Assembly: GCA_030602615.1 (NCBI GenBank) | Contig: JAUVZM010000003.1 | Span: forward strand, 1 to 64,000 | Direction: 5' to 3' | From: a bacterium | GTDB taxonomy: Bacteria; Armatimonadota; Zipacnadia; Zipacnadales; Zipacnadaceae | Length of the DNA: 64,000 nt | In this document: positions 26,742 to 36,286 of the stretch, piece by piece | How positions within the stretch are numbered: position 1 is the first letter of the stretch | Layout of the letters: each line of letters begins with the position of its first letter | Program-made: the position numbers and the translations under genes | Notes under the pieces: model-generated | What the model saw: only the letters and a program-made list of their open reading frames with translations | What the model was told of the DNA's origin: nothing | Databases searched by the model: none

Positions 26742-29018
26742 CTATTGACCTACAGTCTGGCGGATGTTGTCCATAATCTTCTCGACCGAGGGCAGGTGTT
26801 CTTCTTCCAGCGGCTCGGCCATTGGAGGAGGAACATTGTGCGCAGCCACAATTCGCATAGGGCTTTTCAGGTCAGCAAAAACCTGTTGCTGGGCCTGGTA
26901 GGCGATATGTTCACCGAAACAGCCGCGCTCAGGAGCCTGCTGGATAACCACCAGATGCCCGGTCTTGCGCACTGACTTGGCAATTGTCTCCACATCCAGC
27001 GGCACCAGCGTGCGGGGGTCAATCACCTCAATGGAGATGCCGTCGTCAGCCAATCGCTCTGCAGCTTCCATAGCCCGATAATAGAGCCAACTATAGGCGA
27101 CCACCGTGCAGTCGCTCCCCTCGCGAGCCACTCGCGCGACGCCAATTGGCACCGTATAGTCCTCAGTGGGCACCTCCCCACGCTCGGTCAGGGCATGCTG
27201 ATGCTCGATATAGACCACGGGATTGTCGTCGCGGATGGCCGCTTTGATCAGGCCCTTGGCATCGTAGGCAGTTGCGGGTGCTACTACCTTCAGACCGGGA
27301 AACATCGTCACAACCGCTTCCAGGCTCTGCGAGTGCTGGCCGGCGTAGCCTTTGCCGCCGCCAACCGAAGTGCGGATGACCAGCGGCACTTTCGCCTTGC
27401 CGCCGAACATATAGCGGTTCTTGGCGGCCTGATTGCCGACCTGGTCCATCGCCATCAGGATAAAATCAATGTACATTATCTCCACAATCGGCCGCAGCCC
27501 GACCATCGCTGCTCCTACGCCAGTGCCGACGATAGCTGCTTCGGAGATGGCGGTGTTGAAGATGCGGTCGCGGCCAAAGATCTCAAATATCCCCCGAGTG
27601 ACGCCAAAGGCCCCGCCGTAGTCAGCGACGTCCTCACCGTAGAGGACAACGCGGCGGTCGCGCAGCATCTCCTCGACCAGCCCCTCGTTGACCGCGTGCC
27701 GATACAGAATCTGGCGGGTGCCGCTTCCTCCCCGCTTTTTGGGCTTCTGGAGCAACTCGCTTTCAGGAGTTGCTCCCTCTTCGCCGAGGTCGTCGCTGGT
27801 GGTGTCAGTGAACAGTCCCACATAGATGTCAGCCGGGTCAGGATCGGTGGCATTGCCGGCGAAAGTCGTAGCATCGTAGATGCGCTGGACCGTCTGTTCC
27901 TGGCGGGCCTCTAGCTCATCTTCGGTGGCGATGCCCTGTTCGAGAAGCTGGCTGTGGAACTGCCCAATCGCATCGCAGTCGCGCCACATTTGCTCCTCTT
28001 CTTCGCTGCGATAGGCCTCGCGGGTATCGGACAGGGAGTGGCCCATATAGCGGTAAGTATGGCACTCGAGGATGACCGGGCCCTGGCCGGTGCGGCATAA
28101 CTGAGCGGCTCGCCTGACCGCATCGCGCACCGAGAGTACATCCATACCGTTGACGCCTTCGGCGTGCATATTAGCTTCATTGTAGCCGGCTCCCCGCTGG
28201 GCCAGGTACTTAACACCGGTAACTTCGCCCTGCTGCTGGCCGGTCATCCCATACTGGTTGTTTTCGATGAGGTAGACGACGGGCGTGCCGTTCTTGAACT
28301 GGTCCATCGCCGCGAAGTTGTAGGACTCGTGGGCGATGCCATTGTTGGTAGCACCATCGCCGACCATACACAACACAATGCGGTCATTCCCCAGCTTATC
28401 GCAGGCCATGGCTGCGCCAGTGGCAATCCCATAGGAGCCGCCGACAATGGCATTGGCGCCCAGATGGCCCATATTGAAGTCGGCGATGTGCATCCCGCCG
28501 CCCCGTCCACGGCAGTAGCCTTCTTCCTTACCGAATAACTCAGCCAGAGTGCGGTTGACGTGCTCCTGCAGGGCCATCTCCCACAGCTCATCAGGGCTGG
28601 CATCACCGACGTCGCGCCCGATGAACCGGGCAAGCCCCTCGGGCGACTGGGCGCGCAGCCAAAACAGGCCCTTGGCAATGGAGTGGCCGTGACCACGGTG
28701 CGTGCTGGTGATGTAGTCATCGGGCCCGATAGCTGACATAGCGCCGGCGGCCACTGCCTCCTGGCCAATAGACAGGTGCGTAGCCCCAATGAACTTGTAA
28801 TCGGGCAGTGCCGGGAACTTTCCGCCCTTGAGCTGAATGATCATCTGCTCGAACTCGCGTATGAGTAGCATACAATCGTACAAGCTCAGAGCGTCCTCGC
28901 CCGTCAGGCCTCGCTTCAACTCATCACCCAGGTCATCCTGGTACTGAAACAGCAGTACCGGTGGGAAGGTAATCTCCACAGGAGTGAACACCGGGCAAAC
29001 GTCAAAGTCTTTGGGCAT
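26742..29018 (-). CDS. Thiamine-dependent 2-oxoacid/acetoin dehydrogenase E1, fused alpha and beta subunits
   Basis: 758 residues. Residues ~40-400 are an E1-alpha subunit, with HRGHGHSIAKG, GRGGGMHIADF and the thiamine diphosphate motif VGDGATNNGIAHESYNFAAM. Residues ~435-758 are an E1-beta subunit, with LYGEDVADYGGAFGVTRGI, ISEAAIVGTGVGAAMVGLRP and SVGGGKGYAGQHSQSLEA. A charged linker rich in Asp/Glu/Lys joins them. It decarboxylates a 2-oxoacid (pyruvate or branched-chain) or acetoin and passes the acyl group to a lipoyl E2. No E2 or E3 gene is nearby, so the substrate is open. GGAGGAAG precedes the ATG. The lipoylation enzyme LipM is encoded at 42-43 kb. Confidence 0.92.
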   Translation of the reverse strand: MPKDFDVCPVFTPVEITFPPVLLFQYQDDLGDELKRGLTGEDALSLYDCMLLIREFEQMIIQLKGGKFPALPDYKFIGATHLSIGQEAVAAGAMSAIGPDDYITSTHRGHGHSIAKGLFWLRAQSPEGLARFIGRDVGDASPDELWEMALQEHVNRTLAELFGKEEGYCRGRGGGMHIADFNMGHLGANAIVGGSYGIATGAAMACDKLGNDRIVLCMVGDGATNNGIAHESYNFAAMDQFKNGTPVVYLIENNQYGMTGQQQGEVTGVKYLAQRGAGYNEANMHAEGVNGMDVLSVRDAVRRAAQLCRTGQGPVILECHTYRYMGHSLSDTREAYRSEEEEQMWRDCDAIGQFHSQLLEQGIATEDELEARQEQTVQRIYDATTFAGNATDPDPADIYVGLFTDTTSDDLGEEGATPESELLQKPKKRGGSGTRQILYRHAVNEGLVEEMLRDRRVVLYGEDVADYGGAFGVTRGIFEIFGRDRIFNTAISEAAIVGTGVGAAMVGLRPIVEIMYIDFILMAMDQVGNQAAKNRYMFGGKAKVPLVIRTSVGGGKGYAGQHSQSLEAVVTMFPGLKVVAPATAYDAKGLIKAAIRDDNPVVYIEHQHALTERGEVPTEDYTVPIGVARVAREGSDCTVVAYSWLYYRAMEAAERLADDGISIEVIDPRTLVPLDVETIAKSVRKTGHLVVIQQAPERGCFGEHIAYQAQQQVFADLKSPMRIVAAHNVPPPMAEPLEEEHLPSVEKIMDNIRQTVGQ

Positions 29019-29186
29019 GTCTTCTTCCTCCAGTCAGTGTCACAAAAGTCGGCGGTTGAGCGTATCCGCCGGCTGCGGTGGTCAGTCTATTATTACTTCC
29101 ACGATACAACACAAATCACCTGCCCAGACACGAGCAGACAAGCAAATCACAAACCCGGGAGAGTCGTTAAGTATGCGCAGGCGAAG

Positions 29187-30530
29187 CTAACGGGTGTCAG
29201 GCGCGGACGCGACCTCCCGCAGCCGACAGAGCAACTCCTCGGCATCCTGGCTAACCGGCTTGTTGTCAGTGTCTACGGCCGCCTGGGCGATTTGCGTTAA
29301 CGAGGATACGATGTCCTGGCGCACAGCTTCCGTCCTGGCCCACTGGGGCATCTCGTCCCAGAATTCCCAGGCCTGCTGAGCCAGGGCCACCGCTTCAGCC
29401 AAGTCATCTTCGGCCTTCAGCACCTCGGCGGTCGCAGTGTGGGCGTACAGGCAGGCTAACTCGTCGCCGCTGCGCTGGACGCGGAAGACCGAGCGGGCAT
29501 CGTCAAGCCGCTCTTGCGCCAGCATATGCAGCGCGACCACGCCGCCAGCCAGGGCATCGCGGCTGCCCTCGGCCAGAGCGCTGGTCATATAGCGGAAGGC
29601 TTCCTCGCGCTGGCCGGCCAGGACCATCACGCGCCCGGCTATCTCCAGAACTTCCAGTTCATCAGCCTGCGCGGTCGCCGCGCGGTGAGCTTTGTCCACT
29701 GCTTCGGTCATCTTGCCCCGGCGGAGGGCAATCTCACAGCCCAACATCAGTCCATCCACGGAATTGGGCACCAATTGACCCAGCTTCTGCAGCGACCACC
29801 GGGCTGTCTCGATATCGTCAGCGCTGAGACTGTGCTGAGTAACAATGCGCCAGGCGTGGGGTCTGTTATCAGCAGGCAGCGCCGCCAGCAGATCCTCTGC
29901 TTCCGTCCGTTTGCCGATGCTGGCGATATAGTAGATAAACTCGAGCAGCATCCCCAGGGCCCTGGGCTGCTTGTTGACGACATCAGCGATACCGTCCTTG
30001 TTCACCCAGCCCTCCTCACCAACCAGCGCCAACGACCTGATAAGCCGCAGTTCCGAGCTGGCCACACCATACTCGCTGGCCTGCTTGGCAGCAGTCTCGG
30101 CCGCGGGAAAGCGTCCAGTGCGCAGGTACGACCAGCCCAAGGCGTTCCAGAACTGTAGCTCCGTTCTGGCTTGCTCGCCGCTGGCTAGCTGCTCGAGGAC
30201 ATCAATGGCCCGCTCGTAGTGGTTGGCCATAGTCAGGGCCACCGCCCAGTCCAGATGGAGGGTTTCGTCGTCGGGGACGGCGCGATGGGCCCGCCGCAGC
30301 AGCTTCAGGGCCTCCTCAGTCTCACCACGGGGGAAGATGCGCAAAGCTTGCAGGTAGTCATAATAGGCGCGGGCCTTCTGGTGACTGGGCTCCAACCACA
30401 CCACAGCCGCCAGCACCGACCGCGCGGCAGCCCGCCCCAGTCGCCCCAAAGGAAGCACCCCCTGAGCCACCCAATACAGGACAGCCCCGAGGCCCTGCCT
30501 GGCTACCAATCCCAATAGTGTTTGGCTCAT
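29187..30530 (-). CDS. Tetratricopeptide-repeat protein
   Basis: 447 residues. The N-terminal ~45 residues are hydrophobic (GLGAVLYWVAQGVLPLGRLG) and may be a membrane anchor or signal. The remainder is a solenoid of TPR-like helix pairs, e.g. GETEEALKLLRRAHRAVPDD, HYERAIDVLEQLASGEQA and LGWSYLRTGRFPAAETAAKQ. It presumably serves as a protein-interaction scaffold; no catalytic domain is visible. It starts 6 bases before the stop of the fumarase beta subunit on the same strand (intergenic), so cotranscription with the fumarase genes is likely, but a functional link is not evident. Confidence 0.82.
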   Translation of the reverse strand: MSQTLLGLVARQGLGAVLYWVAQGVLPLGRLGRAAARSVLAAVVWLEPSHQKARAYYDYLQALRIFPRGETEEALKLLRRAHRAVPDDETLHLDWAVALTMANHYERAIDVLEQLASGEQARTELQFWNALGWSYLRTGRFPAAETAAKQASEYGVASSELRLIRSLALVGEEGWVNKDGIADVVNKQPRALGMLLEFIYYIASIGKRTEAEDLLAALPADNRPHAWRIVTQHSLSADDIETARWSLQKLGQLVPNSVDGLMLGCEIALRRGKMTEAVDKAHRAATAQADELEVLEIAGRVMVLAGQREEAFRYMTSALAEGSRDALAGGVVALHMLAQERLDDARSVFRVQRSGDELACLYAHTATAEVLKAEDDLAEAVALAQQAWEFWDEMPQWARTEAVRQDIVSSLTQIAQAAVDTDNKPVSQDAEELLCRLREVASAPDTR

Positions 30531-30536
30531 CGCATG

Positions 30537-31094
30537 TCAGTCCAAGTCTTCGTCGCCGGCGAAGATGCTGCCGCCGTGCGCATCATAACCAACCAGCACC
30601 GGGAACTCAGCCACGGTCAGCTTGCGGATGGCCTCCGGGCCCAGATCTGCATACCCGACCACCTGCGCCTGCGTGATGAACAACGAAAGCAAAGCGCCAG
30701 CGCCGCCAGTGGCAATCAGATACAGACAGCCGTGCTTGCGGCAGGCCTGGCGCACCTGAAGGGCACGCTGGCCCTTGCCAATGGTGGCCTGAACCCCCGC
30801 CGCATATAGTCGGGGAGCAAATGTATCCATCCGCGAACTGGTGGTCGGACCCGCTGCGCCTATTACCCGTTCCGAGGGCGCAGGCGTCGGCCCGCAGTAG
30901 TATATTACACTTCCGGCAAGATCAATAGGAAGCTGCTGGCCGGCCTCCAGCGCGGAAATCAGCCGCTGGTGAGCCGCATCGCGTGCTGTGTAGATCGCTC
31001 CCGACAACCGTACAGAATCGCCAGCCCGCAACTGCACGATGACGTCGGCCGTAAGCGGCAGTCTAATTTGTCTGGCCTCAGACTCAGACGGCAA
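30537..31094 (-). CDS. Fumarate hydratase class I (or tartrate dehydratase-type) beta subunit
   Basis: 185 residues matching the C-terminal domain of class I fumarases: LRAGDSVRLSGAIYTARDAA, YYCGPTPAPSERVIGAAGPT, GKGQRALQVRQACRKHGCLY and ATGGAGALLS. It pairs with the alpha subunit just upstream. The TTG at 31094 is chosen because GGGAGG lies 9 bases upstream and the resulting length fits the family. The frame extends to 31184, overlapping the alpha gene. Two-subunit class I enzymes include fumarase, L-tartrate dehydratase and mesaconase-type hydratases; fumarase in the TCA cycle is the default reading. Confidence 0.9.
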   Translation of the reverse strand: MPSESEARQIRLPLTADVIVQLRAGDSVRLSGAIYTARDAAHQRLISALEAGQQLPIDLAGSVIYYCGPTPAPSERVIGAAGPTTSSRMDTFAPRLYAAGVQATIGKGQRALQVRQACRKHGCLYLIATGGAGALLSLFITQAQVVGYADLGPEAIRKLTVAEFPVLVGYDAHGGSIFAGDEDLD

Positions 31095-31147
31095 GTTGTC
31101 TAGCCTCCCGGCCACTTGAATACGCTGATGAATCGCTCGCCGGAAAT

Positions 31148-31993
31148 CTATATGGTAACGGACTGATGCCGTGCGGCATGGCACTGGACGTTGAGGGCAA
31201 CGGGCAGGCTGGCCAGATGACAGGGATAGCTGAGCAGATGAACCGCCAGGGCGGTCTCGCCGCCACCCAGACCCATCGGGCCTACGCCGGTAGCATTGAC
31301 TGCCGCCAGGATTCGCTGCTCCAGTTCAGCTAGCTGCGGGTCATCATTGGGCTGGCCCAGGGGCCGCAGCAGCGCCTCTTTAGCCAGTAGCGCCGCCTTC
31401 TCGAAGTTGCCGCCAAGGCCCACACCCAATATCAGCGGCGGGCAGGGCTTACCGCCTGCTTCCTGAATCCGGCCTACAATCGCCTCTACGATGCCCTCAG
31501 CACCATCTGTCGGCGTCAGCATCCACAACGCACTCATATTCTCGCTGCCACCGCCCTTAGCCGCCAGGTGCAACTTGATTTCCTCGCCAGGCACCATGCG
31601 CAGATGCACAATTGCCGGTGTGTTGTCGCCGGTGTTGGTAGCCCGGTCCAGCGGGTCGGCGACCACTGACGGGCGCAGATAGCCTTCCTCATATCCCTGG
31701 CGGACACCGCCGTTGATAGCCGTATAGATATCCTCGCCGACCAGATGAACATCCTGACCCAACTCGACGAAGACTACCGCCAGGCCGGTATCCTGGCAAT
31801 AGGGAATATGCTCATCTCGAGCCAGCCGAGCATTCTCCAGCAGTTGATCGAGAACCGTCCGCGCAACTTGACTGGTCGCTGCTTCTCGGCTCCTCCGCAG
31901 AGCCTCCACGACATCTTCAGGCAGCTCGTAGTTGGCACACTGGCACAGTTCGGCGACAACTTCAGTTATCTGCGACGACTGAATCTCGCGCAT
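31148..31993 (-). CDS. Fumarate hydratase class I (or tartrate dehydratase-type) alpha subunit
   Basis: 281 residues corresponding to the [4Fe-4S] domain of class I fumarases. Candidate cluster cysteines are in IPYCQDTGLAVVF, GKPCPPLILGVGLGG and NVQCHAARH near the C-terminus. TNTGDNTPAIVHLRMVPG and KGGGSENMSALWML are family hallmarks. Such clusters are oxygen sensitive, suggesting an anaerobic or microaerobic lifestyle or repair capacity. It is followed 53 bases later by the beta subunit. Confidence 0.93.
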   Translation of the reverse strand: MREIQSSQITEVVAELCQCANYELPEDVVEALRRSREAATSQVARTVLDQLLENARLARDEHIPYCQDTGLAVVFVELGQDVHLVGEDIYTAINGGVRQGYEEGYLRPSVVADPLDRATNTGDNTPAIVHLRMVPGEEIKLHLAAKGGGSENMSALWMLTPTDGAEGIVEAIVGRIQEAGGKPCPPLILGVGLGGNFEKAALLAKEALLRPLGQPNDDPQLAELEQRILAAVNATGVGPMGLGGGETALAVHLLSYPCHLASLPVALNVQCHAARHQSVTI

Positions 31994-32023
31994 AGCTTGC
32001 GTTCCACAATTGCACTGGGCAGT

Positions 32024-33724
32024 TCAGCTCGGCTGGGATAGCATTATATCGTCCGGGGACTTGCCTGCCGGAATCATCGGGAAGACGTTCTCCTCCTTGG
32101 TGACCAGGAAATCTATGAATGTCGGCCGGTCGTCAACCTCCATGGCCTGCTCGATGGCCGGACGGACCTGTTCAGGTTCGGCTACCTTGATGCCCATCCC
32201 TCCGTAGGCCTCGGCCACCCGGGCAAAGTCGGGATTGCCGGTCAGGTCGGTACCGCTGTAACGGCGGTCATAGAAGAGCTCCTGCCACTGGCGGACCATC
32301 CCCAGGTACGAGTTGTTCAGAATCGCCACCTTCACCGGCAGCTTGTTGATGACTGCCGTGGCCAGCTCCTGGATATTCATCTGAATCGAGCCGTCTCCGG
32401 CAATATCCCAGACCACCGCCTCCGGGCAGCCGACCTGAGCGCCGATGGCCGCCGGGAAACCATAACCCATGGTACCCAGGCCGCCGGAGCTAAGGAAATG
32501 GCGTGGCTTGTCCACCTTGTAGTACTGCGCCGCCCACATCTGGTTCTGGCCCACCTCGGTGGTGATGATGGCCTCGCCGCCGGTAGCCTCGTATATCTGC
32601 TCCACCACGTACTGGGGGGCGATGCCTTCGTCAGGCTCATTATAACGCAGCGGGTGCTTCTCGCGCCACTGCACAAGCTGCTCTTCCCACTTGCCCGGCT
32701 GCCGGGCTTGGACCTGCGGCACGAGCTGGGCGAGAACTTCGCGCGCGTCGCCGGCAATCACCACGTCGGACTGGACGACCTTGTTGTGCTCGGCTGCGTC
32801 AATATCAATGTGAATGATCCGGGCTCCCTGAGCAAACTTGCTCAAATCCCCAGTCACCCGGTCATCAAAACGCGCCCCAATGGTGATCATCAGGTCGGTA
32901 TCACGTAGAGCATAGCAGGCCGGGACGACCCCGTGCATCCCCGGCATCCCCAGCGACAGCCGATGAGTCTCGGGCATCGCGCCTTTGCCCATCAGCGTGT
33001 GCACTACATAGATGTTGGCCTTCTCAGCCAGCTCCTTAACCAGGTCAGAGGCACCCGCGGCAATGACGCCGCCCCCGACATACAGAATCGGCCGCTCGGC
33101 CTGGTTAATCATCTCGGCGGCCCGCACGATCGCCTGCGGGTCGCCCTTCTCCGGAGGCGTATAGCCGCGCATATTGCTCATGTCCCGCTCCGTCCAGACG
33201 CCCGGCGCCGCGCTGATATCCGCAGGCAGATCAATGAGCACCGCACCGGGTCGGCCCGTCCGGGCCAGGTAGAAGGCCTCGCGGGCCACATGGGCGAGCT
33301 CGGCCGGGTCCTTCACCAGGTAGTTATGCTTGGTTATCGGCATGGTCGCGCCGACGGTATCAGCTTCCTGAAAGGCGTCCGTGCCAATGGCGCGGGTCTT
33401 AACCTGGCCGGTGATTGCCACCACCGGAACCGAGTCCATATGGGCGGTGCACAGGCCCGTGACCAGATTCAGTGCCCCCGGCCCGCTAGTCGCGGTACAT
33501 ACGCCGACCCGACCAGTGGCCCGGGCGTAGCCGTCGGCAGCATGCGCTGCGCCCTGCTCGTGGCGCGTGAGGATAAACCGAATCTCGCCGGCCTTGATCT
33601 TGTGGTAGAGCTTGTCGAAGATCGGAATGGTCACGCCACCGGGTATTCCAAAGAGGACTTCAACTTCTTCCTCTGCAAGCACCTTCAGCAGCACATCTGC
33701 TCCGGTCATTTCTTCAGTTGCCAT
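32024..33724 (-). CDS. ilvB: Acetolactate synthase, large (catalytic) subunit
   Basis: 566 residues. Condenses two pyruvates (or pyruvate + 2-oxobutyrate) in valine/leucine/isoleucine synthesis. Thiamine diphosphate enzyme motifs: FGIPGGVTIPIFDKL, catalytic Glu in RHEQGAAHAADGYARA, TSGPGALNLVTGL, and the cofactor loop AGDGSIQMNIQELATAV...NN. The 'GDGS' loop, FAD-type middle domain and length favour the anabolic enzyme. A regulatory small subunit gene (ilvN) is not adjacent. A good GAGGAGG precedes the ATG. It lies 34 bases downstream of ilvD, under the same T-box. Confidence 0.95.
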   Translation of the reverse strand: MATEEMTGADVLLKVLAEEEVEVLFGIPGGVTIPIFDKLYHKIKAGEIRFILTRHEQGAAHAADGYARATGRVGVCTATSGPGALNLVTGLCTAHMDSVPVVAITGQVKTRAIGTDAFQEADTVGATMPITKHNYLVKDPAELAHVAREAFYLARTGRPGAVLIDLPADISAAPGVWTERDMSNMRGYTPPEKGDPQAIVRAAEMINQAERPILYVGGGVIAAGASDLVKELAEKANIYVVHTLMGKGAMPETHRLSLGMPGMHGVVPACYALRDTDLMITIGARFDDRVTGDLSKFAQGARIIHIDIDAAEHNKVVQSDVVIAGDAREVLAQLVPQVQARQPGKWEEQLVQWREKHPLRYNEPDEGIAPQYVVEQIYEATGGEAIITTEVGQNQMWAAQYYKVDKPRHFLSSGGLGTMGYGFPAAIGAQVGCPEAVVWDIAGDGSIQMNIQELATAVINKLPVKVAILNNSYLGMVRQWQELFYDRRYSGTDLTGNPDFARVAEAYGGMGIKVAEPEQVRPAIEQAMEVDDRPTFIDFLVTKEENVFPMIPAGKSPDDIMLSQPS

Positions 33725-33758
33725 TGTCAGTTGCCTCCTCGCCTGTTACGTATATATG

Positions 33759-35411
33759 CTACTCCATCACCGCTCCGGTTGCTGCGCTGGTGACATTCTT
33801 CGCATAGCGGGCCAGCCAGCCGGTCTTGAGCTTCGGCTCGGGCGGCTGCCACCGCTCGCGGCGCCGCGCCAACTCGTCATCATCTACCAGCAGTTCCAGC
33901 CGGCGCTCATCTATGTCTACTTCAATCTCATCGCCATCTTCAACCAGGCCGATCGTCCCGCCAGCGGCGGCTTCCGGCGAGATATGCCCGATGCACGGGC
34001 CGCGGGTGCCGCCCGAGAACCGGCCATCGGTCAGCAGCCCCACACTCTCTTCCTTGTCCATCCCGGTCAGCGCGGCGGTCGGATTGAGCATCTCGCGCAT
34101 ACCCGGGCCACCCTTGGGGCCCTCATAGCGTACTACCGCCCACGAGCCGTCGGGAATGCGGTCAGCCAGAATTGCTTCCATTGCCGTCTCTTCGGAGTCA
34201 AAGCACAACGCCCTGGCACGGAAGTTGCGCATCTTGGCCGAGACTGCCGACTGCTTGACCACTGCCCCGTCGGGGCACAAATTCCCGCGCAGCACGGCAA
34301 TTCCGCCTTGAGGGGCATAAGCGTTATCCACCGTACGGATGACGTCGTCATCAACAACCTCGGCTTTGGCTGCAATCTCCCTGATGTTCTGGCCGCTGAC
34401 GGTGGGATTGTCCTCAACGAAATCGCCCAGCACCGACAGCACCGCGGGGATGCCGCCAGCCCAGTCCAGGTCCTCCATCATATAATCACCACCCGGACGC
34501 AGCGAGCACACCTGGGGCACCTGCTGGCTGATTTGGTCAAAGAATTCCAGCTCAATGTCAACGCCAGCCTCGTGGGCGACTGCCGGAATGTGCAGGCAGG
34601 TATTGGTCGAACCGCCCATAGCCATATCAATGCCAATGGCGTTGTGCACCGCCGCCTCAGTGATGATCTGGCGAGTGGTGATATCCTCTTGAACTAGTTC
34701 GACGATGCGCTCGCCACTCGTGTAGGCGAAGCGCTCCCGCCTGGCGCTACCGGCCAGCGCCGTGGCCGAGCCGGGCAGGCTCATGCCCAGCGCTTCAGTC
34801 ACGCAGGCCATCGTATTGGCCGTGTACAGGCCCTGGCAGGAGCCCTGGCCGGGACAGGCCTCCATTTCCAGTTCGGCGACATCTTCTGCGGTGATTTCAC
34901 CGGCCTGAGCGCGGCCGATTGCCTCGAAGGTATCGCGCACCAGCGACAGGCGGCGGCCCTGGTGACGCCCCGACATCATCGGCCCAGCGGTGACTACAAT
35001 CGCCGGAATGTCCAGCCGCCCGGCGGCCATCAGCATCCCTGGCGTGATCTTATCGCAGTCGGTGAGCAAGACCAGCCCATCGAGAGCGTGGGCCATCGCC
35101 ATTGACTCGACGGTATCGGCGATAAGCTCGCGGCTGGGCAGCGAGTAGAACATGCCCAGATGGCCCATAGCGATGCCATCGCAGATGGCCGGAATACCGA
35201 AGTTAAGCGGCACGCCCCCGCCGGCGGCAATGCCTATCTCCACCGATCGCTGCAAGCGGCGCATACCGATATGGCCGGGCACCAGATCGCTGTAGCTGTT
35301 AGCGATGCCGATGAACGGCTTGTCCAATTGGTCACGGGTTATCCCGCACGCGTGAATCAGCGCCCGCGCCCCGGCTCGTTCCAGTCCTTTTTTCGCTCGA
35401 TCACTGCGCAT
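33759..35411 (-). CDS. ilvD: Dihydroxy-acid dehydratase
   Basis: 550 residues. Fe-S dehydratase of the valine/isoleucine pathway, converting dihydroxyisovalerate to 2-ketoisovalerate. It opens [17 protein letters not shown], and has the cluster cysteines in [15 protein letters not shown] and [38 protein letters not shown] is near the C-terminus. The ATG at 35411 follows AGAGGTG. It is the first gene of ilvD-ilvB and is controlled by the upstream T-box leader. Confidence 0.96.
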   Translation of the reverse strand: MRSDRAKKGLERAGARALIHACGITRDQLDKPFIGIANSYSDLVPGHIGMRRLQRSVEIGIAAGGGVPLNFGIPAICDGIAMGHLGMFYSLPSRELIADTVESMAMAHALDGLVLLTDCDKITPGMLMAAGRLDIPAIVVTAGPMMSGRHQGRRLSLVRDTFEAIGRAQAGEITAEDVAELEMEACPGQGSCQGLYTANTMACVTEALGMSLPGSATALAGSARRERFAYTSGERIVELVQEDITTRQIITEAAVHNAIGIDMAMGGSTNTCLHIPAVAHEAGVDIELEFFDQISQQVPQVCSLRPGGDYMMEDLDWAGGIPAVLSVLGDFVEDNPTVSGQNIREIAAKAEVVDDDVIRTVDNAYAPQGGIAVLRGNLCPDGAVVKQSAVSAKMRNFRARALCFDSEETAMEAILADRIPDGSWAVVRYEGPKGGPGMREMLNPTAALTGMDKEESVGLLTDGRFSGGTRGPCIGHISPEAAAGGTIGLVEDGDEIEVDIDERRLELLVDDDELARRRERWQPPEPKLKTGWLARYAKNVTSAATGAVME

Positions 35412-35431
35412 TCTTGCACCTCTTTGGTGGC

Positions 35432-35467
35432 AAAATAAAAGCCCCTCATCCCGATTGGGACGAGAGG
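35432..35467 (-). terminator. T-box regulatory terminator upstream of ilvD
   Basis: On the minus strand the sequence CCTCTCGTCCC, a short loop and GGGATGAGGGG form a long G-C hairpin followed by TTTTATTTT. This is an intrinsic terminator placed directly after the T-box sequence, as expected for transcriptional attenuation. The ilvD ATG is about 20 bases further on. Confidence 0.9.
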
Positions 35468-35698
35468 CCGGTTAGCTTCTCGCGGTACCACCCAAGTTCC
35501 CCACCGTAGCCCTGGCGAAGGCGGGACACTCTGGCGCTGTAACGGGCGCGGCCCGGTCTCGCTTACTTGCCTTCAGCAAAACAGCTCAGGGGCGACCTTC
35601 TGCGGACAAAGGCGCCGGCACTCCCACCTTATCGCCGGCTCGCTGTAGCCTCTGCTCCCCGCATACTCCTCCCCGTCGCAGCAAATTCTATTCAATTT
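35432..35698 (-). promoter_or_regulatory. T-box riboswitch (tRNA-sensing leader) for ilvD-ilvB
   Basis: The minus strand carries the hallmark T-box/antiterminator sequence GGGTGGTACCGCG (around 35480-35492), which pairs through its UGGU with the CCA end of uncharged tRNA, followed by the terminator hairpin. Upstream are Stem I-like parts: GGGAGGAGTA near 35671 (the GAGTA S-turn) and a G-C apical stem GCCGGC...GCCGGC near 35638-35613. Aligning by eye with other ilv leaders puts the specifier at 35594-35596, reading GUC (valine); this is tentative. Uncharged tRNA would allow read-through into ilvD. Confidence 0.9.
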
Positions 35699-35704
35699 AG
35701 CAAT

Positions 35705-35734
35705 ACTATACCCTAACTGACCTGTGGTTGTCAA
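35705..35734 (-). promoter_or_regulatory. Predicted sigma-70 promoter of the T-box/ilvD-ilvB transcript
   Basis: Consensus TTGACA (35729-35734), 18-base spacer, TATAGT (35705-35710) on the minus strand. The predicted start near 35698 would give a ~290-base leader containing the whole T-box. Confidence 0.8.
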
Positions 35735-35807
35735 GCCCTGAGAATTACCCAGGCCAGCATGGGTAGCTGCCCCGTGGAGGAGGTCAGCCATTTGGATGGC
35801 GGCAATG

Positions 35808-36071
35808 TCACTCAACCTCGGGCGCTGCGGGCGTCTCCGCCGCCTCGCCTTCAGCTTCAGGTGGTTGGCCAGGCGACTCCGTCTCCTCTTCGAGGGCTTC
35901 AGCCTCCCCCTCGGCAGGCGGCGGTTTGCCGGCCGGCCCCATCGGAACACCAACGCCCTCGCCCTCTTCGGCGGTGGGACTCGGCTTCACCAGGTAGTAA
36001 AGCGCCACCACAATCGCCAGCACCAGGATGAGCACTACAATGACTACCGCCGGACTAACTTGCTGATCCAT
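35808..36071 (-). CDS. Small single-pass membrane protein with acidic Pro/Glu-rich tail
   Basis: 87 residues. One transmembrane helix at about 8-27 (AVVIVVLILVLAIVVALYYL) follows a short N-terminus (MDQQVSP). The remaining 55 residues are low-complexity, rich in Glu, Pro, Ala and Gly, and probably disordered. Orientation and function are unknown. GGGAGGG lies 7 bases before the ATG. It stands alone between the T-box promoter and the YhaN-like gene; the 215-base gap upstream (36072-36286) shows no gene I can support. Confidence 0.7.
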   Translation of the reverse strand: MDQQVSPAVVIVVLILVLAIVVALYYLVKPSPTAEEGEGVGVPMGPAGKPPPAEGEAEALEEETESPGQPPEAEGEAAETPAAPEVE

Positions 36072-36286
36072 ACGGTGTCCCTCCCATTGGGCACGCGGGG
36101 CACAGCCCGCCGGATACCCACCGTTGTCTTGCAGTTTATGTGATTAGGAGTTCGCCACCCGTCTCCAGATTCCCTCCTTGGCAATCTGAGTACCAATCAT
36201 TCCTCTTCAACCCCACCAGCCCAAATCCGCCGTAGTCCCGTCAAGTCAACACCTCTGGCCCTCCAAAGCCCTGAGGCCTGGTGAGG

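Noticed and set aside
32933..33793. 286-codon plus-strand frame antisense to ilvB
   Set aside because: Shadow of ilvB; low-complexity Arg/His-rich composition.
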